Below, one piece after another: positions 44,280 through 51,752 of a DNA stretch of 64,000 nt (the stretch's first letter is position 1; every line of letters begins with the position of its first letter). The notes under the pieces were generated by a model that did no database searches, was not told the DNA's origin, and was given only the letters and a program-made list of their open reading frames with translations. The position numbers were made by a program, and so were the translations under genes. The DNA comes from Pseudonocardiales bacterium. GTDB taxonomy: Bacteria > Actinomycetota > Actinomycetes > Mycobacteriales > Pseudonocardiaceae. The stretch is from the NCBI GenBank assembly GCA_019243635.1, contig JAFAUB010000121.1, positions 42,496 through 106,495 of the forward strand. The letters run 5' to 3'.

Positions 44280-44813
44280 ATGAACACGGTCGCTTGGATC
44301 ATCTTAGGGATCGCCGCGGTGGCGGTCATCGTGTTGGCGGTCGTAGCCGCGCGCTGGCGGAACCGGGCCCATCTGCAGGAACGGTTCGGGCCTGAGTATG
44401 AACGAGAGGTGGCGATGCGCGGCAGCGAGCGTGACGCGGCGCGCCACCTGCGTGACGTCGCTGATCGGCGCGACCAGCTCGACATCCGTCGTCTGGAGCC
44501 CACCGCCCGCGATCGCTACACCCGACGCTGGGCGGCTGTGCAGACCGAGTTCGTCGACCGGCCCGGACACGCACTGGATGAGGCGGACCGGCTGATCACG
44601 GACGTGATGCGGGACCGCGGCTACCCGGTGGAGGACTTCGGGGAACGGGCCGAGCTCGTGGCGGCCGACCATCCGCAGATCGTCAAGCATTACCGCGCCG
44701 CGCATGCCGCCCGACGAGACCACCAAGGCCACCCGGGCGCTGTGGGCACCGAGGAGCTGCGACAGGCTTTCGTGCACTACCGCGCGCTGTTCGACGAACT
44801 CGTCAGCGGGTGA
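44280..44813 (+). CDS. Single-pass membrane protein, paralogue 1
   Basis: A protein of 177 residues with an N-terminal helix (WIILGIAAVAVIVLAVVAA) and a soluble helical domain: EREVAMRGSERDAARHLRDV, then WAAVQTEFVDRPGHALDEAD, RLITDVMRDRGYP and FVHYRALFDELV. The pattern W-x2-VQ-x-FVD-P and the FxxYRxxFxxL end recur in the next gene. GGTGGAGG precedes the ATG. I do not recognise a named family. The two paralogues lie in tandem, 38 bases apart, and may form a complex. Confidence 0.7.
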   Translation: MNTVAWIILGIAAVAVIVLAVVAARWRNRAHLQERFGPEYEREVAMRGSERDAARHLRDVADRRDQLDIRRLEPTARDRYTRRWAAVQTEFVDRPGHALDEADRLITDVMRDRGYPVEDFGERAELVAADHPQIVKHYRAAHAARRDHQGHPGAVGTEELRQAFVHYRALFDELVSG

Positions 44814-44851
44814 GCGCCCGACCAGGAAGGTATGACCTAACGGAGGTATGG

Positions 44852-45502
44852 ATGAACACCCGGCACGAGGGCGAGGAGCCCGAACGACGAGAAGGCCTAG
44901 GGGGGCGGGTACGCCGCTTCGTCGACAACGAGCTGAGCCGCGTCCTGGATAAAGAGGAACCAGAAGACGACCCGGGGCAGGCTGACATGCGGCGCGAGCC
45001 TGAGCGGTCCCCGAGTTCGACCGGCGCCCAGGAGCCCGTCACTCCTCACGCCGACGCACCCGGCCCCGTCAGCGTCAGCCAGCCGGTGCCGCCCGCGCCC
45101 GTCGACCCCGGGTACGACACTCCCGGAGCCGCATACGGCACCGCCGGATATGACGCCCCCGGACACGGCGCCACCGCGCATGACCCCAGCGCCGAGACGG
45201 CCGGGACCGCGCGGTTGCCCGGCCGCTCAGCCGACGAGGTCGCCGCAGAGGGCAGCGCGGAGCGCATGGGACTGCTCGATGACCCGGCCGGCCTGCGTGA
45301 GCAGTGGCAACGAGTGCAGGGCACCTTCGTCGACGACCCGCAGCGTGCGGTCCAGGAGGCTGGCGCGCTCGTCGAACGGACCCTGCAAGAGATCCACGAG
45401 AACGTCACCCGCCACCGGATCAACGATCCGACATCGACCGAGGATCTGCGGATGAGCTTCCAGCGCTACCGCGAATTCTTCCAACGGCTGCTGTCAGCGT
45501 GA
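44852..45502 (+). CDS. Soluble protein, paralogue 2, shared C-terminal domain
   Basis: A protein of about 216 residues. The first 35 are charged and helical (GGRVRRFVDNELSRVLDKEE), then comes a Pro/Gly/Ala-rich, probably disordered stretch. The C-terminal 95 residues match the preceding protein: QWQRVQGTFVDDPQRAVQEA, LVERTLQEIHENV, RHRINDP and MSFQRYREFFQRLL. The ATG after CGGAGG is chosen. It lacks a membrane helix, so it could be the soluble partner of its neighbour. Function unknown. Confidence 0.7.
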   Translation: MNTRHEGEEPERREGLGGRVRRFVDNELSRVLDKEEPEDDPGQADMRREPERSPSSTGAQEPVTPHADAPGPVSVSQPVPPAPVDPGYDTPGAAYGTAGYDAPGHGATAHDPSAETAGTARLPGRSADEVAAEGSAERMGLLDDPAGLREQWQRVQGTFVDDPQRAVQEAGALVERTLQEIHENVTRHRINDPTSTEDLRMSFQRYREFFQRLLSA

Positions 45503-45584
45503 TGATCCACGTCAAGGGCACCTCGCGCTTGGCGCAAGGGCAACCTCGAGTGGGCCGGCGATAAAATCGAAAGACGCCTTCGAG

Positions 45585-45656
45585 TAGGTCCGCCGCTCGG
45601 ACCTACACACAGGAGTCGGCCCCTAGGCGGCATGCACAGCATAGGGGCCGACTCCT
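45585..45656. terminator. Two strong hairpins between convergent genes
   Basis: Hairpin 1: TAGGTCCG (45585-45592) pairs with 45598-45605 around five bases. Hairpin 2: AGGAGTCGGCCCCTA (45611-45625) pairs perfectly with 45642-45656 around 16 bases. They lie between two genes that end toward each other, so bidirectional termination is likely, though no U-tract follows. Confidence 0.75.
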
Positions 45657-45666
45657 GCTCACTCGC

Positions 45667-45837
45667 TCAGGTCTGGACCCTCTTCTCCTCACCCGCCTTA
45701 GGCTCGGCCGGGGGGGTCTCCGCGGTGGCCGGATCGGGCTCCTCCTCGCCCGCGCCGAGATTCGACTCCTCGCCGATCTTCTCGATGCGGTCCTTCAATT
45801 CCTCCGCCGAAGGCGCATTTGTCCGGTCCTCAGCCAT
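45667..45837 (-). CDS. Small acidic protein
   Basis: A protein of 56 residues, MAEDRTNAPSAEELKDRIEK followed by a Glu/Pro-rich tail ending EEKRVQT. It is strongly acidic with one predicted helix. The ATG follows GGAGAGGAGCGACC, a good ribosome site, and TATTAT lies about 25 bases upstream as a -10. It resembles Pup in size and charge but lacks the C-terminal GGE/GGQ, so it is not Pup. Function unknown. It reads toward the paralogous pair and is separated from it by two strong hairpins. Confidence 0.75.
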   Translation of the reverse strand: MAEDRTNAPSAEELKDRIEKIGEESNLGAGEEEPDPATAETPPAEPKAGEEKRVQT

Positions 45838-46171
45838 GGTCGCTCCTCTCCGTACGGGCGTATAATAGGTGGCTTACCCCTTCAAGCTTGGTCGCAAACG
45901 CACGTCCCGAGCCCACCTTGGGCAGTGTACGACGCCAGCCGGCCACGTTAGAGTGAACGATCTCCTCGATGTAGGGCTAGATGTGACGGATGCCCGCCCG
46001 AGTGTGCTGAGCCGGGTGGCCGGAGTTGACCGAGCTGCCGAACGATTTGACCGGTTCATCCCATTACCGATACTTTACCTCAACAGAACCGTTCGAGTAC
46101 CTGGCGCGCGACCTGTCACGATACTCCGGTAGGTCCCAACTGTGAGGTCGACGAGCTTGGGGAGGCCCGCG
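45838..46171. other. Intergenic region upstream of bldC
   Basis: About 330 bases with the promoter of the small acidic gene (TATTAT on the minus strand at 45862-45867) and presumably that of bldC. No ORF or clear operator is visible. Confidence 0.5.
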
Positions 46172-46411
46172 ATGTCCCAGCCACAGCACACTGAACGCCT
46201 GCTCACTCCCGGGGAGGTAGCCGCACTGTTCCGGGTGGATCCCAAGACGGTCACTCGGTGGGCCTCCGCTGGCCGGATCGGCTCGATCAGGACTCCGGGC
46301 GGGCACCGGCGGTTCCGCGAGACCGAGGTCCGGGCGCTGCTCGCCTCGCTCACCACCCCGGCGCCGATAGATCGCCCAGCGGAGCGCGCGGCCCGCAAGA
46401 CCGCAGGGTGA
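46172..46411 (+). CDS. bldC: BldC-family MerR-like DNA-binding protein
   Basis: A protein of 79 residues made almost only of a MerR-type winged helix-turn-helix: LLTPGEVAALFRVDPKTVTR then WASAGRIGSIRTPGGHRRFR and ETEVRALLA. This is the BldC pattern. In Streptomyces BldC binds direct repeats as head-to-tail oligomers and controls entry into development. The ATG follows GGGGAGG. A small membrane protein and a ParA-like ATPase gene follow. Confidence 0.93.
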   Translation: MSQPQHTERLLTPGEVAALFRVDPKTVTRWASAGRIGSIRTPGGHRRFRETEVRALLASLTTPAPIDRPAERAARKTAG

Positions 46412-46456
46412 CGCCAGCTCGCCGGCTTCGCTGAACGCTCCTAGGAGGAGGCTGCC

Positions 46457-46624
46457 GTGCAGTACATGATGGCGGCGATCGGGGTAGCTGGGGTCATCTC
46501 GCTGCTGTGGAGGACGTTGGTCCCGCGGCGCCCGGCCGCGCGTTCAGTGCTCGCACCGGACGACGACCCGGAGTTTCTCAGCGGCTTGAACCGCAGGCGG
46601 TCGCAGCCCGGCGACGAGGGCTGA
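46457..46624 (+). CDS. Small membrane protein next to bldC
   Basis: A protein of 55 residues: MQYMMAAIGVAGVISLLWRT at the start gives one membrane helix, followed by a basic PRRPAARS and a short polar tail (DDDPEFLSGLNRRRSQPG). The GTG start is preceded by TAGGAGGAGG, a very strong ribosome site, 45 bases after bldC. It is likely co-transcribed with bldC. No named family recognised. Confidence 0.75.
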   Translation: MQYMMAAIGVAGVISLLWRTLVPRRPAARSVLAPDDDPEFLSGLNRRRSQPGDEG

Positions 46625-46633
46625 CGCGGATCG

Positions 46634-47647
46634 CTACCGGCGGGCCCAGGCGACCGCGTGCGGAAAGTCGTCAGCGACGGTCGCGGCCAGATCCAGGGCG
46701 GCCAGTCGCGCGGACTGACCGAGACGGTCGAGGTCGATCTCGCCACCCTCCTCGAGGTGCTCGTCGAAGGGCATCCGGCAGACCGATCGGCAGCGGGCCG
46801 CGAAGTGCGTGGCGACCCGCTCCAGGTCCACCTTGCCCGCGGGCGGTCGCACTGAGTTGATCACGGCGACCGAGCGGCCGACCAGCTCGCGGTATCCATG
46901 CGCGTCCAGCCAGTCCAGGGTGGCCGACGCCGAGCGCGCGCCGTCGATCGAGCTGGACGAGACGATGACCAGCGAGTGCGCCAGATCCAGCACACCTTTC
47001 ATCGCGGAGTGCATCAGCCCGGTCCCGCAGTCGGTGAGCACGATGTTGTAGAAATGCTCGAGCAGGTTCACCGTGCGCCGGTAGTCGGCCTCGCTGAACG
47101 CCTCGGACACCGCCGGGTCCTGCTCGCTGGCGAGGATCTCCAGCCGGCTGGGGCCTTGCGAGGTGTAGGACCGGATGTCGGAGTACCGGCGGATCCGGTC
47201 GGCGTCGCGGAGCAGGTGCCGCACCGTGGCGATGGTCTCCAGCGGTATCTTCTGGGCCAGCGTGCCCCGGTCGGGATTGGCGTCCACCCCGATCACCCGG
47301 TCACCGCGCAGCGACGCGAGGGTCGAGCCCAGCGTGGCGGTGATGGTGGTTTTGCCGACGCCGCCCTTGAGGCTCAGCATCGCGATCTTGTAGCAACCGT
47401 TCAGCGGCTGGTTGACCCGAGAGATCAGTTCCCGACGCTGCAGCTCAGCGGCACTTTCCCTGAGGTTGACAGTGCCCCCGGAGGCGGCGAACAGCGCTCG
47501 GCGCCAACCGGAGCGCGGCGGCTTGCGAGTCTGCCGGAGCAACTGCGCGGAGGACAGGTCGTGCGAAGGGTCCACCGGCTGCCCCGGCAGCCGACTCGAG
47601 TCGGACGGGTCACTCACGGGCTCGTCGTGGCGTCCGATCACGCTCAC
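46634..47647 (-). CDS. MinD/ParA-like ATPase
   Basis: A protein of 337 residues. The first 80 are polar with RSGWRRALFAASGG, then a deviant Walker A reads IAMLSLKGGVGKTTITATLG near 92, VIGVDANPDRGTLAQKI near 118, and IVLTDCGTGLMHSAMKG near 203. It belongs to the MinD/ParA class of the actinobacterial type found in ESX loci (EspI-like) and elsewhere. A similar gene stands next to the cytochrome c maturation genes in mycobacteria. The GTG start is followed by a second in-frame GTG. It lies 16 bases after ccsB on the same strand; its role is unknown. Confidence 0.85.
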   Translation of the reverse strand: MSVIGRHDEPVSDPSDSSRLPGQPVDPSHDLSSAQLLRQTRKPPRSGWRRALFAASGGTVNLRESAAELQRRELISRVNQPLNGCYKIAMLSLKGGVGKTTITATLGSTLASLRGDRVIGVDANPDRGTLAQKIPLETIATVRHLLRDADRIRRYSDIRSYTSQGPSRLEILASEQDPAVSEAFSEADYRRTVNLLEHFYNIVLTDCGTGLMHSAMKGVLDLAHSLVIVSSSSIDGARSASATLDWLDAHGYRELVGRSVAVINSVRPPAGKVDLERVATHFAARCRSVCRMPFDEHLEEGGEIDLDRLGQSARLAALDLAATVADDFPHAVAWARR

Positions 47648-47663
47648 GCCCCCCTTATCACGG

Positions 47664-48692
47664 TCAGATCCCGGCGTAAGAGTGCAGGCCGGCGATGACG
47701 ATGTTGACGAAGAACAGGTTGAACAGCATCGCCCCGAAGCCGACCACGTTGATCCACGCCGCCCGCGAGCCACGCCATCCGGCCGTCGCCCTGGCGTGTA
47801 AGTACCCCGCATAGACCACCCAGGCGACCAGTGCGCACGTCTCCTTCGGGTCCCAGCCCCAGTAGCGGCCCCACGCCGCCTCAGCCCAGATCGCGCCGGT
47901 GATGATCGCGAAGGTCCAGATCGGCAGGGCGAGAACGGCGGTGCGGTAAGCCAGCCGGTCCAGGGTGGCGCCGGCGGGCAGCCGGGCGGCGAGCCGTGAT
48001 CCGTCCCCTGAGCCGTTCTCTGGGCTGAGGAGGTACAGCACGCTGGCCACCCCGGAGACCAGCAGGATGCCCGACGCGGTGGCCGCCGCAGAGACATGGA
48101 TCGTGATCCAGTACGAGTTCAGCGCCGGGATCAGCGGCGCGGCCTGCGCGTAGAGCACCGTGCCGCCCAGGAACATCAGCACCACGACGGGCAGCAGGAC
48201 GAACCCGCCCAGCCGGCGCAACGAGCCCGCGGCGCTGGGCTCTCGGTTCGTCTTGGGCTCTCGGTTCGTCGTGGGCTGGCGGTCGGTCATGGACTGCCGG
48301 TACAGCGCGACCAGCCAACCGGCTACCGCGACGAAGCAGATCGCCGAGGTGAACTCGTACATGTTGGCCCAGGGCACCCTTCCGAGCGCGGCGCCCCGCA
48401 GCGTCAGTGAGCCGGCGTGCACCAGTACCGCGAGCCCGGTGAGCGCCACCGCGGACCGGCCGATCCGTTCGGGCTTTCCCCGGAGCGGTGCCCCTTGGGG
48501 GACGCCTTCTGGAGGAGCCAGTGTCGCCACAGCCCCACCGCCCTCGGCAGCCACTCGCCCCGCCGCGGCGGGCACCGGGACCCGACCGGACGCGTACTCC
48601 ACGGCGTGCAGCACCAGCGCGAGGAGATAGAGCACCAGCGCGGTGCCGTAGGCGAGGTCGCTATAGGAGGCCAGAACCGGGTTGGTCGGCAT
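47664..48692 (-). CDS. ccsB: Cytochrome c synthetase subunit CcsB (CcsA/ResC)
   Basis: Membrane haem-handling protein of the System II cytochrome c maturation complex, 342 residues. The Trp-rich haem motif is WAEAAWGRYWGWDPKETCAL near 285. About eight membrane helices are present; conserved His residues flank the motif (LHAVEYA near 28, YLHARAT near 312). Between helices 3 and 4 is a short run of TNREPKTNREP repeats. It starts 31 bases inside the end of resB, so the two are translationally coupled, as expected for subunits of one complex. Confidence 0.95.
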   Translation of the reverse strand: MPTNPVLASYSDLAYGTALVLYLLALVLHAVEYASGRVPVPAAAGRVAAEGGGAVATLAPPEGVPQGAPLRGKPERIGRSAVALTGLAVLVHAGSLTLRGAALGRVPWANMYEFTSAICFVAVAGWLVALYRQSMTDRQPTTNREPKTNREPSAAGSLRRLGGFVLLPVVVLMFLGGTVLYAQAAPLIPALNSYWITIHVSAAATASGILLVSGVASVLYLLSPENGSGDGSRLAARLPAGATLDRLAYRTAVLALPIWTFAIITGAIWAEAAWGRYWGWDPKETCALVAWVVYAGYLHARATAGWRGSRAAWINVVGFGAMLFNLFFVNIVIAGLHSYAGI

Positions 48693-50316
48693 TGCTCACC
48701 CCTCCTTCCGTCGGCCGCGGTCCCCGCTGGTGACCAGTGAGCACCGGTGGCACCGCCCGTCCTGGCGGTAGCAGCTCAGCCGCGATCCGATCGAACTCCT
48801 CGCCGTAGCCCGCAGCCTCGGTGCGGGCCAGCCCTCCCAGCTCGACCACGGTACCGGCCGGTCCAGCCGGCGTGACGCGCACCCAGAACCGGCGGCGCCG
48901 CACCGCCAGGGACAACCCGAGGCCACCGAGCACCAGCACCGCGAAGGCCAGCACCCAGAGCTGTGCCGGGTCATAGGAGACCTGCAGCGAGACGAACCGG
49001 GTCACCCCGTCGAAGCGCACCACTGTGCGGTCGGGCAGGGTGAGCTGCTCGCCGAGGCGTAGGTTGCTCCGCGCGACCTGCTTGAGCCGTCCAGAGTCCA
49101 CCATGGACTCATCGACCGAGAAGATGGACTGGCCGCGGCCGGAGTTGTTGCCCAGGTCGCCCTTGAGCACGTCGACCGCGACGGCCGGATCGAGCAGGTC
49201 CGGGAACGCCGAGGACAGCAGCGAGCCCTGAAACGCCGCGGTCGGCGCGAACAGCCCGGTGACCGCGAGCTGGCGGGTGCGCCGTACGGCGTCGTCGGTC
49301 ACCCCGGGCGGGTCGAACTTGGTCGTGCCCTCCGACAGCAGGGTGGCCGTGTCCACCGGACGCCACTGCACCACGCCACTGCGCCGCTGCCCGTCCGGGA
49401 AGGTGACGGTGAACCGCGGCGCGTAACCGTGGCCGATCAGGTAGACCCGGGTACTGCCGATCCGAAGCGGGTCGTTGACCTCCAGCTGGTAGGGATGCCA
49501 GGTTCCGGCGGCCAGATCGTCGGGGCCCTGGTAGGCGATGCCGGCGCGGAACCGCGTCGGCTGCCCGGTGGGCAGGTATGTCGGGGTGAAGGCGTTGACC
49601 TGCAGGCAGAACGGTTCTAGCGCGGTGCCGTCGACGGACCGGCCGGGGGTGAACGAGTCGTAGGCCAGCGGGCCGGAGTTGCAGAACTGCGAGCCGTTGG
49701 CGAGCACGATCACCTGGCCCTGGTAGCCGACCAACTTGCCGATGGCGAAAGACACCAGCAGCCCGAGCAGGGCGAGGTGGAAGACGAGGTTGCCGGCCTC
49801 CCGCAGGTAGCCGCGCTCGGCGGACAGCGTCCGGGCCCCGTCGGGCTCCTCCCGCTCGGCGACCCGCCAGCCCCGCAGCCGTCGTCGGGCGGCGGCGAGG
49901 ACCTCCTCGGGGGCGGTGTCGGACTCAGCGCGTGCGTGGTGCGGCAGCCGGCCGAGGTTGCGGGGGGTGGCCACCGGGGCCCGGCGCAGCTGGCGGGCGT
50001 ACTCGATACCGCGGGGCACCACGCAGCCCACCAGGGACACGAACAGCAGCAGGTAGATCGCCGCGAACCAGGGGCTGGCGAACACCTCGAAGGCGCCCAG
50101 CCGGTCCAGCACCGGCGCCAGGCTGCGATGCTGCGCCTGGTAGGTCCGGACCCGCTGGGGGTTCAGCGAGTACTGCGGCAGCAGGGCTCCCGGCAGCGCG
50201 GCCAGCGCCAGCAGGAACAGCAGTACCAGCGCCGTGCGCATGCTGGTCAGCCCGCGCCAGGTGTTACGCGCCGCGGCCGTGACGGGGTGCGTCCGAACCC
50301 TCTCAGTCGGCATCAT
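48661..50316 (-). CDS. resB: Cytochrome c maturation protein ResB
   Basis: System II partner of CcsB, 551 residues. The N-terminus holds TSMRTALVLLFLLALAALPGALLPQ, a second helix pair follows (FAAIYLLLFVSLVGCVVPRG), then a large extracytoplasmic domain (SFTPGRSVDGTALEPFCLQV and beyond), and a final helix near 470 (LWVLAFAVLVLGGLGLSLAV). ResB and CcsB deliver haem and reduced apocytochrome. The start is one of two adjacent ATGs. Confidence 0.94.
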   Translation of the reverse strand: MMPTERVRTHPVTAAARNTWRGLTSMRTALVLLFLLALAALPGALLPQYSLNPQRVRTYQAQHRSLAPVLDRLGAFEVFASPWFAAIYLLLFVSLVGCVVPRGIEYARQLRRAPVATPRNLGRLPHHARAESDTAPEEVLAAARRRLRGWRVAEREEPDGARTLSAERGYLREAGNLVFHLALLGLLVSFAIGKLVGYQGQVIVLANGSQFCNSGPLAYDSFTPGRSVDGTALEPFCLQVNAFTPTYLPTGQPTRFRAGIAYQGPDDLAAGTWHPYQLEVNDPLRIGSTRVYLIGHGYAPRFTVTFPDGQRRSGVVQWRPVDTATLLSEGTTKFDPPGVTDDAVRRTRQLAVTGLFAPTAAFQGSLLSSAFPDLLDPAVAVDVLKGDLGNNSGRGQSIFSVDESMVDSGRLKQVARSNLRLGEQLTLPDRTVVRFDGVTRFVSLQVSYDPAQLWVLAFAVLVLGGLGLSLAVRRRRFWVRVTPAGPAGTVVELGGLARTEAAGYGEEFDRIAAELLPPGRAVPPVLTGHQRGPRPTEGGVSNADQPGSGLL

Positions 50317-50362
50317 CTTAGGTCGGCGTCATTGAGATCGGCGTCATCTAAATCGGCGTCTC
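50317..50362. repeat. 15-bp tandem repeat between ccdA and resB
   Basis: The minus strand reads GACGCCGAT-type units of 15 bases three to four times across the ccdA stop and up to the resB start. It could influence the resB ribosome site; it is probably simple slippage. Confidence 0.7.
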
Positions 50363-51148
50363 GAAGCCGGCGAGCGGTCCACGCAGTACCGCGACGAGCT
50401 CCGCCCACAGTCCGGTGACCAGCGCCACGCCGACCACGATGAGCAACCCCCCACCGACCAGCTGCACCCCCCGGACGTGCCGGCGTAGCCAGGACACCGC
50501 CCGCACGGCGCGCCGGGCACCCAGCGCGAGGAGCAGGAAGGGCACTCCCAGCCCGAGGCAGTAGGCGACCACCAGCAGCACTCCGCGAGCCAGGCCCCCA
50601 CCGGGAGTGCCGACGGCCAGCGCGGTCACCCCGGTGAGGGTGGGCCCGAGGCAGGGCGTCCAGCCGAGCCCGAACACCGCGCCCAGCAGCGGTGCGCCCA
50701 GCACGTGACGAGGTCCCAGCCCGGCCTGCGGGTGAAGCCCCGGTCGCGGGTGCGGCCCGGGTCGGGGATGGATCCGCAGGTCCCGCTGCAGCACAGGCAC
50801 CAACCCGATGAAGACCAACCCCATCGCGATGGTGACCACCCCACCCACACGTTGCAGGATGACCTCGTTGACGACGAGCCGCTCCGCGACGCCGAGCACG
50901 GTCACCACGCCGGCGATGAACACCACCGAGAAACCGAGCACGAACAGCGCCACCGCGCCGAGCACCCGGCCCCGGCCGGGACCTGCGGCGCCGGGGCCCT
51001 CGGCGCCGACCAGCCCGGTGAGGTAGGCGAGGTACCCCGGCACCAGCGGGACCACGCACGGCGAGGCGAAGCTGGCCGCACCGGCGAGCACCGCCACCCC
51101 GGCCGCCAGCAGCAGCGGCCCGGAGATGACAAGCTCGGTGAGCCCCAC
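50348..51148 (-). CDS. ccdA: Thiol-redox membrane protein CcdA
   Basis: DsbD-type membrane protein of about 266 residues that carries electrons to periplasmic-side thiol proteins for cytochrome c maturation. Both active cysteines are visible: [20 protein letters not shown] near 35 and [13 protein letters not shown] near 170. Six helices are expected and seen. The loop before the second Cys holds a HPRPG-type repeat that lengthens it. The GTG start fits the family. The usual thioredoxin partner (ResA) is not upstream; a dispersed repeat lies there instead. Confidence 0.94.
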   Translation of the reverse strand: MGLTELVISGPLLLAAGVAVLAGAASFASPCVVPLVPGYLAYLTGLVGAEGPGAAGPGRGRVLGAVALFVLGFSVVFIAGVVTVLGVAERLVVNEVILQRVGGVVTIAMGLVFIGLVPVLQRDLRIHPRPGPHPRPGLHPQAGLGPRHVLGAPLLGAVFGLGWTPCLGPTLTGVTALAVGTPGGGLARGVLLVVAYCLGLGVPFLLLALGARRAVRAVSWLRRHVRGVQLVGGGLLIVVGVALVTGLWAELVAVLRGPLAGFETPI

Positions 51149-51218
51149 GGCACTCAGCGTAGGTCGAGCCGGCCCTCCCCCTACCACCAACCCCGCACCC
51201 GGGCACTCTCAACCGGCT

Positions 51219-51241
51219 GCTCTCAGTGCGCCGAGTTCGAC
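51219..51241. repeat. Dispersed palindromic repeat, copy C (half)
   Basis: A 23-base exact inverse copy of 39246-39268, including GCGCCGAGTTCGAC. The complementary second arm is not obvious here, so it may be a degenerate half-element upstream of ccdA. Confidence 0.65.
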
Positions 51242-51289
51242 AAGAGAGCTGCGCGACGATCGCCTGACGTTGCTTACCAGGCGCCATCG

Positions 51290-51562
51290 TCAGCGACCGT
51301 GGTCCGGCGTTTCGATCACACGCACGAGGTGGGGACGCAGGCAGATCAGCCGATGATCGAGGTCGAAGCGCACGTATATCAGGTTGTGGCTCTGGCCGAC
51401 GACCTGGCCTTGCTGGTGCAGCCGGGACGGTAGCGCTCCGTGGTTCTTGTCCACCCTGACCTGTTCGACCCGGCTCTGCAGCGGGATACGGGTGCCGTCG
51501 GCGTCGCGTGGTGGGCGGGAGGCCAGTGGTAGCGGCAGCTGCGAAGCGTCGTCATAGTCCAC
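51290..51562 (-). CDS. Small conserved-looking actinobacterial protein
   Basis: A protein of 90 residues. The core reads IPLQSRVEQVRVDKNHGALP then SRLHQQGQVVGQSHNLIYVR and FDLDHRLICLRPHLVRV, a beta-rich pattern that recurs in small actinobacterial proteins near XRE regulators. The GTG start follows GGGGGAG. It lies downstream of an XRE/TPR regulator on the same strand, past a strong hairpin, so it may be a separate unit. Function unknown. Confidence 0.65.
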   Translation of the reverse strand: MDYDDASQLPLPLASRPPRDADGTRIPLQSRVEQVRVDKNHGALPSRLHQQGQVVGQSHNLIYVRFDLDHRLICLRPHLVRVIETPDHGR

Positions 51563-51596
51563 AGTGGTACTCCCCCGAGTGATCTGTCGTGTGGAA

Positions 51597-51643
51597 GGCG
51601 GCGGCCCCGCGCGGTTCGTCGCCCGAGAAGCGGGGCCGCCGCC
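51597..51643 (-). terminator. GC-rich hairpin, 14-bp stem
   Basis: GGCGGCGGCCCCGC (51597-51610) pairs perfectly with 51630-51643 around a 19-base loop. It lies about 110 bases past the stop of the XRE/TPR regulator on the minus strand and may end its transcript. No U-tract. Confidence 0.65.
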
Positions 51644-51752
51644 ACTCACCGCCGCCCTAGAGATCCGAGGCGAAGAGCGGCGGCGTGGTGGTGACTCTCC
51701 CGGCTTCAGACCCGCACGGGAGGAACGTGATCACGTGCGGCTCAAGGGCGGA

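Noticed and set aside
45667..45837. Prokaryotic ubiquitin-like protein Pup
   Set aside because: Size and acidity fit, but the C-terminus is KRVQT rather than the required GGE or GGQ.
50313..50362. A pentapeptide-repeat-like protein tail (DADLDDADL)
   Set aside because: It comes from a 15-bp tandem repeat in a frame that is otherwise the shadow of ccdA.
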